A DNA stretch of 64,000 nucleotides from Tranquillimonas alkanivorans (GCF_900115595.1 NZ_FOXA01000006.1:153674-217673), one strand, 5' to 3'; shown: positions 51,140-61,002, counted from the first letter of the stretch. The notes: generated from the sequence alone by a model not told the origin. A program made the numbers and translations.

Positions 51140-52359
51140 TCCGCGGGGCTCCTGTTCGCGCCTTGTTCGAGGTCCCGGACCCACAGCTTGTGGTGCTCCT
51201 CCGCCCAGTTGCGGTCGACGTCGCCGCCCCACATGGCCCAGAACGCGCCCTCCATGCCGACGGTGCCGATATAGATGTGCCCGATGAAGATGGCGATGAG
51301 CAGAACGCCGATCACCGCGTGCGTCAGCATCGCCCAGCTCATGCCGCCGAGATCCAGCCAGTAATAGGGGAACATCAGCGTGACACCGGTGCCCACCATG
51401 ATCAGGCCGCCCAGCACCGCCGACCAGAACACCAGCTTCTGGCCCGGGTTGAACTTGTGCGCCGGCGGCGAGTCGTCGGCATCTGTGAAGAACCCGCCGC
51501 CGCGGGCGAGCCACGTGAGGTCGCGCCGCTCGGGCAGGTTGCGCAGGGTCCACATGACGGCCATCACCAGCACGCCCAGGGCGAAGGACGGAAAGAACAT
51601 CATGTGCGCCCACGCCGACAGCCACCCGATGTCGCCAAGCGCGACACGGCTGAAGGGGGCGATCAGCGTTTCGCCATAGGCGATGACGATGCCGGTCAGC
51701 GCCAGGACGATGAAGCTGACGGCTGTCATCCAGTGTACCATGCGTTCCAGCAGGCCGAAGCGCTTGACGCGCGGCCGGTCGCTGTGCCCGTGCAGGATGG
51801 GGACGCGGCCCCGGACGGCCAGCATCAGCGCCAGAAGGAAGCTGAAACCGACGATGGCGATGGCGCCGAGATGCGTGGCGACGTCGGCGATGCCGACGCG
51901 CCAGTCGCGGGCGAAGGGCCGCTCGAACAGGTCGGCGTTGACGTAGGGAAGCGAGCTGATGCCGATGACCCGGTCGCTCGGGCGCGCTACTTCGGCGGCG
52001 GCCTCGTCCGGCCGGGCCCAGGCCCCGGTCAGAACCGCACCGTCGTCCAGCGGCGCCGTCACGATGAAAAGCTCGTCGCCATAGGCCAGCGACGGGGCAT
52101 CGGCGTCCGGGGCGGGGCCCGAGTTGAACCGGTCGCGTTGCAGCCGCGTGCGCGCCGCCAGCGCCTCGCCCGCCAGCACACCGCTGAGTTCCGCGCCGTC
52201 CTGCGGCACGCCCCATTGCACCACGGGGCGCGTGAAGTCGTCGCCGTCGAACAGCTCGTAGACCTGCCAGGCCATCACCAGCGCCAGAAGGACCGCGGCG
52301 ATCGCGCCGGCCACACGGTAGCCGGTGAAGCGCCGGCCGCTGCGAAGTGCGGCGCTCAT
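51136..52359 (-). CDS. fdhC: formate dehydrogenase cytochrome b subunit (gamma)
   Basis: A 407-residue membrane subunit. The N-terminal half has one helix (about 16-32) and a periplasmic domain; the C-terminal 220 residues are the cytochrome b561-type FdnI fold with about four further helices. Heme ligand histidines are in ERMVHWMTAVSF, WAHMMFFPSF and IGHIYIGTVGMEGAFWAMWGG, and SPPAHKFNPGQKLVFW is a family segment. It anchors the enzyme and passes electrons from formate to quinone. The gene overlaps fdhB upstream and the small membrane protein gene downstream. Confidence 0.93.
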   Translation of the reverse strand: MSAALRSGRRFTGYRVAGAIAAVLLALVMAWQVYELFDGDDFTRPVVQWGVPQDGAELSGVLAGEALAARTRLQRDRFNSGPAPDADAPSLAYGDELFIVTAPLDDGAVLTGAWARPDEAAAEVARPSDRVIGISSLPYVNADLFERPFARDWRVGIADVATHLGAIAIVGFSFLLALMLAVRGRVPILHGHSDRPRVKRFGLLERMVHWMTAVSFIVLALTGIVIAYGETLIAPFSRVALGDIGWLSAWAHMMFFPSFALGVLVMAVMWTLRNLPERRDLTWLARGGGFFTDADDSPPAHKFNPGQKLVFWSAVLGGLIMVGTGVTLMFPYYWLDLGGMSWAMLTHAVIGVLLIAIFIGHIYIGTVGMEGAFWAMWGGDVDRNWAEEHHKLWVRDLEQGANRSPAE

Positions 52360-52955
52360 GCCCCGTCCTCCTCGGGATAATAGGCGGTGTTCCAGCCCCA
52401 CGCGCCCGAGCCGTAGCCGCGGTGGATGACGCGCTCGCGGAAGATCTCGCCGACCACCTCGCCGTCGCCGGCAAGCAGCGCGCGGGTCGAGCAGACCTCG
52501 GCACAAAGCGGCAGCTTGCCCTCGGCAACGCGATTGCGGCCGTACTTGCGATATTCCTCTTCCGATCCGTTCGGTTCGGGGCCGCCGGCGCAATAGGTGC
52601 ACTTGTCCATCTTGCCGCGCGACCCGAACAGGCTGGCGCGCGGGTACTGTGGCGCGCCGAAGGGGCAGGCATAGAAGCAGTAGCCGCAGCCGATGCAGAT
52701 GTCCTTGTCGTGCAGCACGATGCCGAGGTCGGTCTGATAGAGACATTCGACCGGGCAGACGGCCACGCAGGGTGCATCGGTGCAGTGCATGCACGAGGTT
52801 GCGATCGAGCGTTCCTCGGGCGTGCCGTCGTTGAGCGTGACGACGCGGCGGCGCACCATCCCCCAGGGCACCTCGTGCTCGTTCTTGCAGGCGGTGGCGC
52901 AGGCGTTGCACTCGATGCAGCGTTCGGTGTCGCAGACGAATTTGACGCGGGTCAT
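52356..52955 (-). CDS. fdhB: formate dehydrogenase iron-sulfur subunit (beta)
   Basis: A 199-residue ferredoxin-like electron carrier. Four cysteine clusters that bind [4Fe-4S] are visible: CIECNACATACKNEH, CMHCTDAPCVAVCP, CIGCGYCFYACPFG and CTYC with a later CAEVCSTRAL. It links the molybdenum subunit to the cytochrome b subunit. It lacks the C-terminal membrane helix of Escherichia coli FdnH and is shorter, as in FDH3-type enzymes. It lies 9 bases behind fdhA and overlaps fdhC (ATGA). Confidence 0.95.
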   Translation of the reverse strand: MTRVKFVCDTERCIECNACATACKNEHEVPWGMVRRRVVTLNDGTPEERSIATSCMHCTDAPCVAVCPVECLYQTDLGIVLHDKDICIGCGYCFYACPFGAPQYPRASLFGSRGKMDKCTYCAGGPEPNGSEEEYRKYGRNRVAEGKLPLCAEVCSTRALLAGDGEVVGEIFRERVIHRGYGSGAWGWNTAYYPEEDGA

Positions 52956-52964
52956 CGCGGCTCC

Positions 52965-55900
52965 TCAGGCGGGTTCGATGCGGCAGAGGGTGGCTTTCGT
53001 CTCCTGCATCTGGGTGACGACGTCGTAGCCATAGGTCTGAATGGTGTTGGTGGCCTCGCCCACTACCCAGGGGCGGGTGCCCTCGGGGTAGCGATCGGAC
53101 AGGTCCTCGCCCATCCACATCCCGGCGAAGTGGAACGGCAGGAAGACGGTGCCGGGTCCGACGCGAGGGGTGACGAGCGCCTTGACGCGGATCCGGCCGT
53201 TGACGGTGGACACCCAGCAGAAGCCGTCATCCACCACGCCGAGCGTTGTGGCGTCCTGGGGGTTCACCTCGACGAACATCTGCTGCTGGAACTCAGCCAG
53301 CCACTTGTTCGACCGGGTTTCGTCGCCGCCGCCTTCGTACTCGACCAGCCGGCCCGAGGTGAGGATCATCGGGAACTCCTCGCTCCAGTCGTCTTCCTGG
53401 ATCGAGGCGTAGAGCGCGGGGAGCCGCCAGAGTTCGCGGTCGTCATAGGTTCGGTATTCCGGCAGCAGGTCGCGGCGCGGGGTGAACAACGGCTCGCGGT
53501 GCAGCGGCACCGGGTCCGGGAAGTTCCAGACATAGGTGCGAGCCTTTCCATTGCCGTAGGGCGCGAGCCCGTGCGAAATCAGCACCCGCTGCACGCCGCC
53601 CGAAAGGTCGGTCTTCCAGTTCACCGCCCGCATCTTGGCGCGCAGTGCGTCGCGGTCCCTGCCGCTGCCGTTCACGACGAGGAACGCCCGGATCGCCGAA
53701 AGCGCACGGTCAGAGTACCCGTCGAAGATGACGCGGAGCGGTGCCGACAGGTCGGCAGCCGGGTCGGGGACATCCCGGCCCGATTGCCACGTCTCGTCGA
53801 CCCGTGGATCCTCACCCTTTGGGCGCAGGCCGCCGTTGGCCTGAAGAGTGTCCATCTCGTCCACCAGCGCACGCGCCTGATCGTCGTTCAGGTCGAGCAT
53901 CGACAGGTCGAAGGTGTCGGAGGCGATCGCCCCGATCACCACCTTCTCGCGCGCCGTCAGCTCATCGAGCCAGCCGAGCGCCTCCAGCAGGGCGACGGAG
54001 CCTTCCGGATAGCCGTCCTTGATCTCGGACCCGACGGGGAAGCTGTCCTCGGCCAAGAGGTTGCTGCCCTCGCGCTCGACACCCCAGCGCGCCCGGAACG
54101 GCAGGCCGCCCTCGGCCACCGGTTTCGACGTGTCGTAGAGCAGCGGCGTGCCGGGATGGCTGTCCTTCGGCTCGCCCCATGCCGGCCAGGGAAGGCAATA
54201 GTATTCCCCCTCGACCGGCGCGGACTGCCCGCGCAGGGTGACCGAGTCGAACTTGTCCTGGTGCTCCATGTGGCGCTTCAGCCGCTCGGGGCTCTGGCCG
54301 GTATAGCCTATAGTCCATGTGCCGCGGTTGATCTCGCGCAGGATGTCCTCGGCCACCGGCACGCCGTCTTCGATGGCGACGTTGCGGAACATTCGGTCGG
54401 CGAAGCCCAGCCGCTCGGCCAGCATCAGCGTGATCTCGTAATCCGTCTTCGACTCGAACAGTGGGTCGAAGACCTTCTCGCGCCACTGGACGGAGCGCGA
54501 GGAATTCGTGACCGTGCCGCGCATCTCGGCCGTTGTGGCGGCCGGCAGCAGGTAAACCCCGTCCTCCTTCTGCGACATAATCGCGACCTGCGTGGGGTGC
54601 GGGTCGATCACGCACAGCAGATCCACGGTCGACATCGCCTCGACCTGGTCGGGCCCGCGCGTGATCGAATTCGCGGCGTGACCCCAGAAGATCATCGCCT
54701 TGACGGGGTGCGGCTGGTCGATGGAGTCCGGGTTCTCGAGCACGCCATCCATCCAGCGGCTCAGCGGCATCCCCGCCTTCTCCATCAACTCCTTCGACGT
54801 GAAGCGGTCGCGCATCCAGGGGTAGTCTTCGCCCCAGACACGGCACCAGTGACGCCACGCCCCTTCCTCCAGCCCGTAATAGGCCGGAAGGGTGTCGCAC
54901 GACACGCCCAGGTCCGTCGCGCCCTGCACGTTGTCGTGGCCGCGGAAGATGTTGGCGCCGCCGCCGCTCTTGCCGATGTTGCCCAGCACCAGTTGCAGGA
55001 TCGACGCCGCGCGCGTCTTGCTCGACCCCACGGTCGACTGGGTCAGGCCCATGCACCACACCAGCGTGCCGGGCCGGTTCTCGGCCAGCGTCGTCGCGAC
55101 CCGCAGCAATTGCTCGGGCGGGATGCCGGTGACGCGCTCGACCTCTTCCGGTGTCCAGCGGGCAACCTCTTTCTCGACCTCTTCCAGCCCCCAGACCCGT
55201 TGATCGATGTACTCGCGGTCCTCCCAGCCGTTTTCCAGGATGATCCGCACGAGCCCCCAGAGAAAGCCGATGTCAGTGCCCGGGCGGATGCGCACGTACT
55301 CGTCCGCGTGCCGTGCCGTGCGCGTGTAGCGGGGATCGACCACGATCATCTTCGCGCCGTTCTCTTTCCCGTTGAGCACGTGCAGCATAGAGACCGGGTG
55401 CGCCTCGGCCGGGTTGCCGCCGATGATGATGATCGAGCGCGAGTTGCGGATGTCGTTGAAGGTGTTGGTCATCGCGCCGTAGCCATACGTGTTGGCCACG
55501 CCGGCAACGGTGGTCGAATGGCAGATGCGCGCCTGGTGATCGACGTTGTTGGTGCCCCAGTAGGCCGCGAACTTGCGGAAGAGATACGCCTGTTCGTTCG
55601 AGAACTTTGCCGACCCCAGCCAGTAGGCGCTGTCGGGGCCATACTCTTCGCGGATCTCCAGAAGCTTGGCGGTGACCTCCTCCATCGCCTGGTCCCAGCT
55701 GATCCGCTCCCACTGGCCGTTGACCTTCTTCATGGGATACTTCAGCCGCCGCTCGCCCAGCGAGATCTCTCGCATCGCCGCACCCTTGGCGCAGTGGGTG
55801 CCCTGGTTGATGGGGCTTTCGAAGCTCGGCTCCTGGCCGACCCAGACGCCGTTCTCGACCTCGGCCCACATCGAGCAGCCGACCGAGCAGAACTGGCAGA

Positions 55901-56111
55901 TGGTCTTCTTGACGGTGCGGTCCGTCGCGATCTCCGGCGGCGTCTGCGCCTGCACGGTGCGATGGGCCAGCGGCACGGTGCCGAGCGCGAGCCCTGCGAG
56001 GCCGCTGTTGCGCAGAAACGCGCGCCGCGTCTGTGCGAAGGATTCGGGCGGCGGCGTGGTGGTGGCCCCTGTCCTGCGCCGGGCGGGGGAGGAGGTTCTG
56101 CGTTTCAGCAT
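52965..56111 (-). CDS. fdhA: Tat-exported formate dehydrogenase, molybdopterin subunit
   Basis: A 1048-residue catalytic subunit. A twin-arginine signal lies at about 27-50 (QTRRAFLRNSGLAGLALG). The [4Fe-4S] cluster binds at Cys72, Cys75, Cys79 and Cys107 (CQFCSVGC). The active-site position is cysteine (Cys197 in ARICHSTTVAG), not selenocysteine, followed by the bis-MGD domains and the C-terminal nucleotide-binding domain (TSGRLVEYEGGGDETRSNK). It oxidises formate in the periplasm. The purU product could be one formate source. It is the second gene of the operon, behind the TAT-motif peptide. Confidence 0.95.
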   Translation of the reverse strand: MLKRRTSSPARRRTGATTTPPPESFAQTRRAFLRNSGLAGLALGTVPLAHRTVQAQTPPEIATDRTVKKTICQFCSVGCSMWAEVENGVWVGQEPSFESPINQGTHCAKGAAMREISLGERRLKYPMKKVNGQWERISWDQAMEEVTAKLLEIREEYGPDSAYWLGSAKFSNEQAYLFRKFAAYWGTNNVDHQARICHSTTVAGVANTYGYGAMTNTFNDIRNSRSIIIIGGNPAEAHPVSMLHVLNGKENGAKMIVVDPRYTRTARHADEYVRIRPGTDIGFLWGLVRIILENGWEDREYIDQRVWGLEEVEKEVARWTPEEVERVTGIPPEQLLRVATTLAENRPGTLVWCMGLTQSTVGSSKTRAASILQLVLGNIGKSGGGANIFRGHDNVQGATDLGVSCDTLPAYYGLEEGAWRHWCRVWGEDYPWMRDRFTSKELMEKAGMPLSRWMDGVLENPDSIDQPHPVKAMIFWGHAANSITRGPDQVEAMSTVDLLCVIDPHPTQVAIMSQKEDGVYLLPAATTAEMRGTVTNSSRSVQWREKVFDPLFESKTDYEITLMLAERLGFADRMFRNVAIEDGVPVAEDILREINRGTWTIGYTGQSPERLKRHMEHQDKFDSVTLRGQSAPVEGEYYCLPWPAWGEPKDSHPGTPLLYDTSKPVAEGGLPFRARWGVEREGSNLLAEDSFPVGSEIKDGYPEGSVALLEALGWLDELTAREKVVIGAIASDTFDLSMLDLNDDQARALVDEMDTLQANGGLRPKGEDPRVDETWQSGRDVPDPAADLSAPLRVIFDGYSDRALSAIRAFLVVNGSGRDRDALRAKMRAVNWKTDLSGGVQRVLISHGLAPYGNGKARTYVWNFPDPVPLHREPLFTPRRDLLPEYRTYDDRELWRLPALYASIQEDDWSEEFPMILTSGRLVEYEGGGDETRSNKWLAEFQQQMFVEVNPQDATTLGVVDDGFCWVSTVNGRIRVKALVTPRVGPGTVFLPFHFAGMWMGEDLSDRYPEGTRPWVVGEATNTIQTYGYDVVTQMQETKATLCRIEPA

Positions 56112-56127
56112 CCGTTATCGCCCCCCG

Positions 56128-56316
56128 TCACTTGCGGCACAGGTCGTAGTAGGTCCGGATATGCGTCGTGTCGCGTAGTTCGACCCGCCGGGGATCGTCG
56201 TCGCGCTCGACATCCTGCTCAGCGGCCTCGGCCGCTCCAGCGCTCGCCGCGGCCGCCCCGACTGCCGGCGCCGCCGCCAGCACCCCGCGCCGCGTGATTT
56301 CCCGAGACTTCTTCAT
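56128..56316 (-). CDS. formate dehydrogenase region TAT-motif peptide
   Basis: A 62-residue protein. The start at 56316 is chosen over an upstream frame because it puts the twin-arginine motif (REITRRGVLAAAP) near the N-terminus. The mature part is a short acidic peptide ending TTHIRTYYDLCRK. Small proteins of this kind precede periplasmic formate dehydrogenase genes widely and are described as the formate dehydrogenase region TAT target; their exact role is not known. It heads the operon, with fdhA 16 bases downstream. Confidence 0.9.
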   Translation of the reverse strand: MKKSREITRRGVLAAAPAVGAAAASAGAAEAAEQDVERDDDPRRVELRDTTHIRTYYDLCRK

Positions 56317-56523
56317 GGTTGCTCCGTGGCCATCTGTCTTCTTCAACAGCGGCATCACGCGATGGTTCCTTGTGCGTCCGCACGTAGCCCCGAGGTTGAT
56401 CAGCCGGCCCGGCAATTGAGCCAAGCGTCACCCTCCGGGCGCTCCATTTGAACGCCTGTCTAAAAAATATGGACGAGTGGGCATCCGAGTGGTACGACTG
56501 TCCGCAACCGAGGAGGAGGGCTC

Positions 56524-57195
56524 ATGGGGAAACCGGGCGGAAAGGCGGATGCGAGGGCGGCGGTCCTGGATGCGGCCGAGCGGCTGTTTTCCGAGCGCGG
56601 CTTCGGCGCCGTGTCCCTGCGCGAGATCGCGCGGGCCGCGTCGGTGAATGTCGGCAGCGTCACCTACCATTTCCGCGACAAGCTCGGGCTGCTCGAGGCC
56701 ATCTATGACCTGCACACGCGCCCGATTAACGCGCGCCGGCTCGAGCTTCTGGGCGAAGCACGGCGGGTGACCGAGCGGGGCCAGCGGCTGACGGCGGTGC
56801 TGCGCGCCTATCTCGTCCCGGCTTTTTCGTCCTCGAACGACCTTGCCGGCGGCGGGGCGCGGTTCACCCGAATGCGGGCGCTCCTGTCGGCCGAGGGCGA
56901 TCCGGATGCCAAGCGCATCATCGCCGAGGCTTTCGATACCACGACCGAAACCTTCATCGACGCCATCCAGGAATGCCTTCCCGCCGCCCCACGGGACGAA
57001 ATTGTCTGGCAGAGCCATTTCCTGCTGGGCTCGCTCTACTACACGCTGATCAACCCCGAGAGGATCAACCGCCTGTCGCACGGCGCGGCAGACGGTCACG
57101 ACCGCGAGGCGGCGATCCGGCTCATCGTGCAGGCGACCAGCGCGAGCCTGCGCGCCTTGGAGCCCGCGCGCGCGCCGGCGGATATCGACACCTGA
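56524..57195 (+). CDS. TetR-family regulator of the pyrone/oxalomesaconate operon
   Basis: A 223-residue regulator. The DNA-binding domain (about 12-58) reads VLDAAERLFSERGFGAVSLREIARAASVNVGSVTYHFRDKLGLLEAIY. The C-terminal domain resembles the CerR-type TetR_C group (LLGSLYYTLINPERINRLSHG). GAGGAGG precedes the ATG. It is transcribed with, and only 20 bases before, the TAXI transporter gene, so it probably controls the whole operon and itself in response to an aromatic breakdown product. The 207-base gap to the divergent fdh unit should hold its operator, but no clear palindrome is visible. Confidence 0.87.
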   Translation: MGKPGGKADARAAVLDAAERLFSERGFGAVSLREIARAASVNVGSVTYHFRDKLGLLEAIYDLHTRPINARRLELLGEARRVTERGQRLTAVLRAYLVPAFSSSNDLAGGGARFTRMRALLSAEGDPDAKRIIAEAFDTTTETFIDAIQECLPAAPRDEIVWQSHFLLGSLYYTLINPERINRLSHGAADGHDREAAIRLIVQATSASLRALEPARAPADIDT

Positions 57196-57215
57196 AGCCA
57201 GTAAGGGAGGACCCA

Positions 57216-58145
57216 ATGAACTTCAGAAGCAGAGCGGCGGCCGTTGCCGTCACCGTTCTCGCAGCCGCGCCCGCCGCGGCGCAGGAGCGTGTCTCGATCG
57301 GGACGGGCGGGACGGGCGGCCTGTTCTACGTGATCGGGGCCGGCGTCGCGGACGTCATCAACAACCGCCTCGAGGGCACGACCGCGCGTGCCGAGGTCAC
57401 CGGCGCGTCGGTCGAGAACATCCGCCGCGTGGCGGCCGACCAGATGGACATCGGCTTCTCGTCCTCCTCGACGCTCTACGAGGCGAAAGAGGGGCAGGGG
57501 CCGTTCGACGGCGATCCGCAGCCCGTCGCAGCGATGGCGTACCTCTATCCGGCCGTTCTGCAGATCGCGACGACCGAGGATACCGGCATCACCGCCTTCG
57601 AGGACCTTGCCGGCAAGCGCATCAACCTCGGGCCTCCGGGAAGCAACGCGGCGGTGCTGTCGCAGCGTTTGCTCGAAGCCTACGGCGTGTTCAATCCCGG
57701 CAACGTCGAGTTCCTGTCCTACACCGAAGGCACCAACGCGCTGATGAACGGGACCGTCGACGCGACCGCCGTGCTCGCCGGCGCGCCGACCGCCGCGCTG
57801 ATCGACCTCGACGCGCAGCGCGACATGGTGCTTCTGTCGCTCGACGAGGAGAAGGTCGGGGAGCTGTTTGAGGAATTCCCCTACTACCAGCCCTACGACA
57901 TCCCCGCCGGCACCTATCCCGATCAGACCGAGCCGGTGACGGTGGTCAATGACCCGGCCACGCTTTTCACCAAGGAAAACGCGGACCCGGCGCTGATCGA
58001 GGAGCTGACAGCGGTGATCTTCGACAACCTCGAAGAGCTGGGCGAGGTGCACCCGCAGGCCAAAGCGATCTCGCCCGAGACGGCGACGCAGACGCCGATC
58101 GCCCTGCACCCCGGCGCCCAAGCCTACTTCGACGGCGCGAACTGA
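57216..58145 (+). CDS. TAXI-family TRAP solute-binding protein
   Basis: A 309-residue periplasmic binding protein with a Sec signal (1-22, ending AAAQ). The TAXI signature RVSIGTGGTGGLFYVIGAGVADVIN is at the mature N-terminus, then AEVTGASVENIRRVAADQMDIGFSSSSTLYEA and the ligand-region ATAVLAGAPTAAL. It is distinct from the TAXI protein at 24833. Its genes downstream encode the breakdown of 2-pyrone-4,6-dicarboxylate, so a di- or tricarboxylate from lignin-type aromatics is the likely ligand. GGGAGG lies at normal distance from the ATG. Confidence 0.92.
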   Translation: MNFRSRAAAVAVTVLAAAPAAAQERVSIGTGGTGGLFYVIGAGVADVINNRLEGTTARAEVTGASVENIRRVAADQMDIGFSSSSTLYEAKEGQGPFDGDPQPVAAMAYLYPAVLQIATTEDTGITAFEDLAGKRINLGPPGSNAAVLSQRLLEAYGVFNPGNVEFLSYTEGTNALMNGTVDATAVLAGAPTAALIDLDAQRDMVLLSLDEEKVGELFEEFPYYQPYDIPAGTYPDQTEPVTVVNDPATLFTKENADPALIEELTAVIFDNLEELGEVHPQAKAISPETATQTPIALHPGAQAYFDGAN

Positions 58146-58160
58146 TCGGAGGGCGGAGCG

Positions 58161-60107
58161 GTGTTCAAGCTACTCGACAAACTGCGGCTCGACCGCTCCG
58201 CCACCACGCGATCGGGCGGAGAAGTCGTCTTCGTCTCGCTTCTCTTCACGCTGGTGGCCGTGGCGGTGACGGCGCTCGTCGTCTACGGCGCCTATTTCGG
58301 GCTGATCACGGCGCTGATCCTCCGTTCAAGCTTCTTCTCTCTGGTGGCCTGCGGCGCGCTTCTGGTGCTGGGCCTGGCCAGCGAGCGGTCTTGGCTGCGC
58401 TGGCTGTGCTACGCGCTCGCCGCCTTCGCGCTGGTGCCGGGCTACCATCTTTGGGCCAGCTACATCGACATCATCATGCGCGGCGCCATGGCGACGCCGC
58501 CGGATCTGTGGATCTTCGCGGGGCTGCTTGCCGTGCTGTTCGTGCTGGTGCGGCTGGCGCTCGGGTGGGCGCTGGTGGTGATGATGGCGGCGGCGATCCT
58601 CTATGCCTGGTTCGGCTACCTCATTCCGGGCGAGTACGGTCACGGCGGGTATGACCTGCGCCGGCTGGCCTCGACCCTCATGCTCTCGACCGAGGGGGTC
58701 TATGGCGTTCCCATGGGCGTGGCCGTGGAATACATCTTCCTGTTCGCCCTGCTCGGCGGTCTTCTGATGAAGATCGGCACGGGCGAGGTGTTCGTCGACC
58801 TCGCCCGCGGCCTGACCGGCCGGATGCGCGGCGGCCCCGGCCTGTCGGCGGCATTGTCGAGCGCTCTTCTGGGCACCATCAACGGCAGCGCGGTTGCGAA
58901 CGTCGTGACCACCGGCACCTTTACGATCCCGCTGATGAAGCGCGTGGGCTACACCCCGACGCTGGCCGGCGCAATCGAGGCCGCGGCGTCGTCGGCGGGG
59001 CAGATCCTGCCGCCGGTCATGGGCGCGGCCGCTTTCCTGATGGCCGAGATCATCGGTGTGCCCTACGCGCAGATCGCGCTCGCGGCGCTGATCCCCGGCC
59101 TTCTCTACGTGCTGGCGCTGATGGTCGCTGTGCGGCTCGAGGCCGGGCGACTGGGGCTTGAGCGGGATGCGCAGGCGGGGCTGGCCCTGCTGCGCGACAC
59201 GCTGCTCAGACGCGGCTACCTGCTTTTGCCGCTAATCGGACTGATCGGCTTTTTGGCCGCGGGCTACACGCCGACCCGCGCAGCGGTGATGTGCCTGATC
59301 ATCGGGCTTCTGATCTCACCCTGGCGGAGCGAGACGCGCATCGGCCTGATGGGGCTGGCGCTGGTCTGCCGCGACACGCTGCTGGCCGTCATGCCCATCG
59401 TTGCGGCCGTGGCTGCAGCGGGCGCGGTGATCGGCGTGCTGAACCTGACCGGGCTCGGCCTCATGCTGTCGGGGCTGATCGTCGATCTGGGCAGCGGCAA
59501 CCTGTTCGCCATCCTTCTGCTCACGGCGCTGGTGTCCTTCATCCTTGGCATGGGGCTTCCGACATCGGCGGCATACCTGCTGCTTGCGGTGCTGGTCGCG
59601 CCGGCGCTGACGCGGCTGGGCATGGAGCCCATCGTGGCGCACATGTTCATCTTCTACTACGGCCTAGCCTCGGCGATCACTCCGCCCGTCGCGCTCGCGG
59701 CCTATGCCGCGGCCAGCATCTCGGGGGGGGACGCGAACCGGACGGCGTTCGAGGCGGTGCGCCTGGGCTTCGTGAAGCTGCTGGTGCCGTTCCTCTTCGC
59801 CACCATGCCCGCGCTCCTGATGATCGGCACGCCGGTCGAGATCACATTGGCCGCCATCCTGGCCACGATCGGCACGGTCGGGCTGACGGTGGCCTTCGCC
59901 GGCTGGTGCGGGCGGCGGACCACCTGGCCCGAGCGTATCCTGCTGACGGCGGCGTCGCTGCTGGTGGTCTGGCCGACGCCCGTGGCCTCGACCGACGCGA
60001 TGACGCTCATCGCGCGGTGCGCCGGCCTGGTCCTCTTCGTGATCGTCGGCCTGCGCCTAGCCGGGCCCTTCTCCGACACTTCGTCTCGAGTAAACAGAAA
60101 AGCGTGA
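58161..60107 (+). CDS. TRAP transporter fused permease (TAXI system)
   Basis: A 648-residue inner-membrane permease with a GTG start behind GGAGGGCGGA. It contains about 17 hydrophobic segments: a DctQ-like first part, then the DctM part with LGTINGSAVANVVTTGTFTIPLMKRVGYTPTLAGAIEAAASSAGQILPPVMGAAAFLMAEI and LILGMGLPTSAAYLLLAVLVAP. Unlike the permease at 25902 it lacks the soluble C-terminal extension. The stop overlaps the ligI-like start (TGATG), which couples transport and the first hydrolase. Confidence 0.93.
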   Translation: MFKLLDKLRLDRSATTRSGGEVVFVSLLFTLVAVAVTALVVYGAYFGLITALILRSSFFSLVACGALLVLGLASERSWLRWLCYALAAFALVPGYHLWASYIDIIMRGAMATPPDLWIFAGLLAVLFVLVRLALGWALVVMMAAAILYAWFGYLIPGEYGHGGYDLRRLASTLMLSTEGVYGVPMGVAVEYIFLFALLGGLLMKIGTGEVFVDLARGLTGRMRGGPGLSAALSSALLGTINGSAVANVVTTGTFTIPLMKRVGYTPTLAGAIEAAASSAGQILPPVMGAAAFLMAEIIGVPYAQIALAALIPGLLYVLALMVAVRLEAGRLGLERDAQAGLALLRDTLLRRGYLLLPLIGLIGFLAAGYTPTRAAVMCLIIGLLISPWRSETRIGLMGLALVCRDTLLAVMPIVAAVAAAGAVIGVLNLTGLGLMLSGLIVDLGSGNLFAILLLTALVSFILGMGLPTSAAYLLLAVLVAPALTRLGMEPIVAHMFIFYYGLASAITPPVALAAYAAASISGGDANRTAFEAVRLGFVKLLVPFLFATMPALLMIGTPVEITLAAILATIGTVGLTVAFAGWCGRRTTWPERILLTAASLLVVWPTPVASTDAMTLIARCAGLVLFVIVGLRLAGPFSDTSSRVNRKA

Positions 60108-60988
60108 TGACCCAGTCCCAGAACCTGCCGTTTCACCCGTCTCCGTCGAAGCCGAAGATCGCGCTTCCGCCGGGCGCCTGCGACGCGCATTGCCACGTCT
60201 TCGGACCGGCCACCCGGTTCCCCTTCGCGCCCGAACGGACCTATACCCCGGTCGACGCCCCGAAGGAGACACTGTTCGACCTGCACCGGATGCTGGGGAT
60301 CGGGCGGTCGGTGCTGGTGCAAGCCAGCTGCCACGGCACCGACAATGCCGCGATGCTCGACGCCATCGCGGCGTCGGACGGGCGGTATCGCGGCGTGGCG
60401 ATGGTGCGCAACGACGTCACCATGGACGAGCTGCGCCGGCTGCACGAGGGCGGGGTGCGCGGGGTGCGCTTCAACTTCGTCTCGCACCTGGGCAAGGACG
60501 CCGATCTCGACGCCGTCCGCGCCATCGTCGAGCGCATCGCCGAACTGGACTGGCACGCGGTGGTGCACTTCGACGCCAACCGGCTCGAGACGCTGGCCCC
60601 GGTGCTCAAGAGCCTGCCAGTGCCGATGATCATCGACCACATGGGGCGTGTCGACGCGAGCCGGGGCACCGAGCAGCCGGCCTTCAGGATGCTTCTCGAC
60701 CTCATGCAGGACGACAGCTTCTGGGTGAAGGTCTGCGGCGCCGAGCGGATCAGTCGCGCCGGCCCGCCCTTCGCCGACGCGGTGCCTTTCGCGCGCACCC
60801 TGGTCGAGCGGTTCCCCGACCGGGTGCTCTGGGGCACCGACTGGCCGCACCCGAACATCAAGAAGAACATGCCGGATGACGGGCACCTCGTGGATCTGCT
60901 GGCCGACATCGCGCCCGACGAGACGGCGCTGCGGCGGCTGCTGGTGGACAATCCGACCCGGCTTTACTGGCCGGAAACGCTGGGCTGA
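60107..60988 (+). CDS. ligI: 2-pyrone-4,6-dicarboxylate hydrolase-like amidohydrolase
   Basis: A 293-residue TIM-barrel hydrolase of the amidohydrolase superfamily. The N-terminal metal/active-site motif is CDAHCHVFGPATRFPF, followed by QASCHGTDNAAMLDAI, VRNDVTMDELRRLHEGGVRGVRFNF, MIIDHMGRVDAS and the C-terminal LWGTDWPHPN. This pattern is that of LigI, which opens the lactone of 2-pyrone-4,6-dicarboxylate to 4-oxalomesaconate in the 4,5-cleavage route of protocatechuate. The neighbours GalB, LigK and GalD agree. The assignment is therefore stronger than for the sequence alone. Confidence 0.9.
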   Translation: MTQSQNLPFHPSPSKPKIALPPGACDAHCHVFGPATRFPFAPERTYTPVDAPKETLFDLHRMLGIGRSVLVQASCHGTDNAAMLDAIAASDGRYRGVAMVRNDVTMDELRRLHEGGVRGVRFNFVSHLGKDADLDAVRAIVERIAELDWHAVVHFDANRLETLAPVLKSLPVPMIIDHMGRVDASRGTEQPAFRMLLDLMQDDSFWVKVCGAERISRAGPPFADAVPFARTLVERFPDRVLWGTDWPHPNIKKNMPDDGHLVDLLADIAPDETALRRLLVDNPTRLYWPETLG

Positions 60989-61002
60989 AGGGAGAAGACA
61001 TA

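Noticed and set aside
52965..56111. Selenocysteine in formate dehydrogenase
   Set aside because: The active-site position is a cysteine codon (Cys197) and there is no in-frame TGA within the gene.
52347..56297. A 1316-codon open frame on the plus strand opposite fdhA
   Set aside because: The translation is antisense to the formate dehydrogenase, rich in H, R, V and A, with no recognisable motif and no Shine-Dalgarno.
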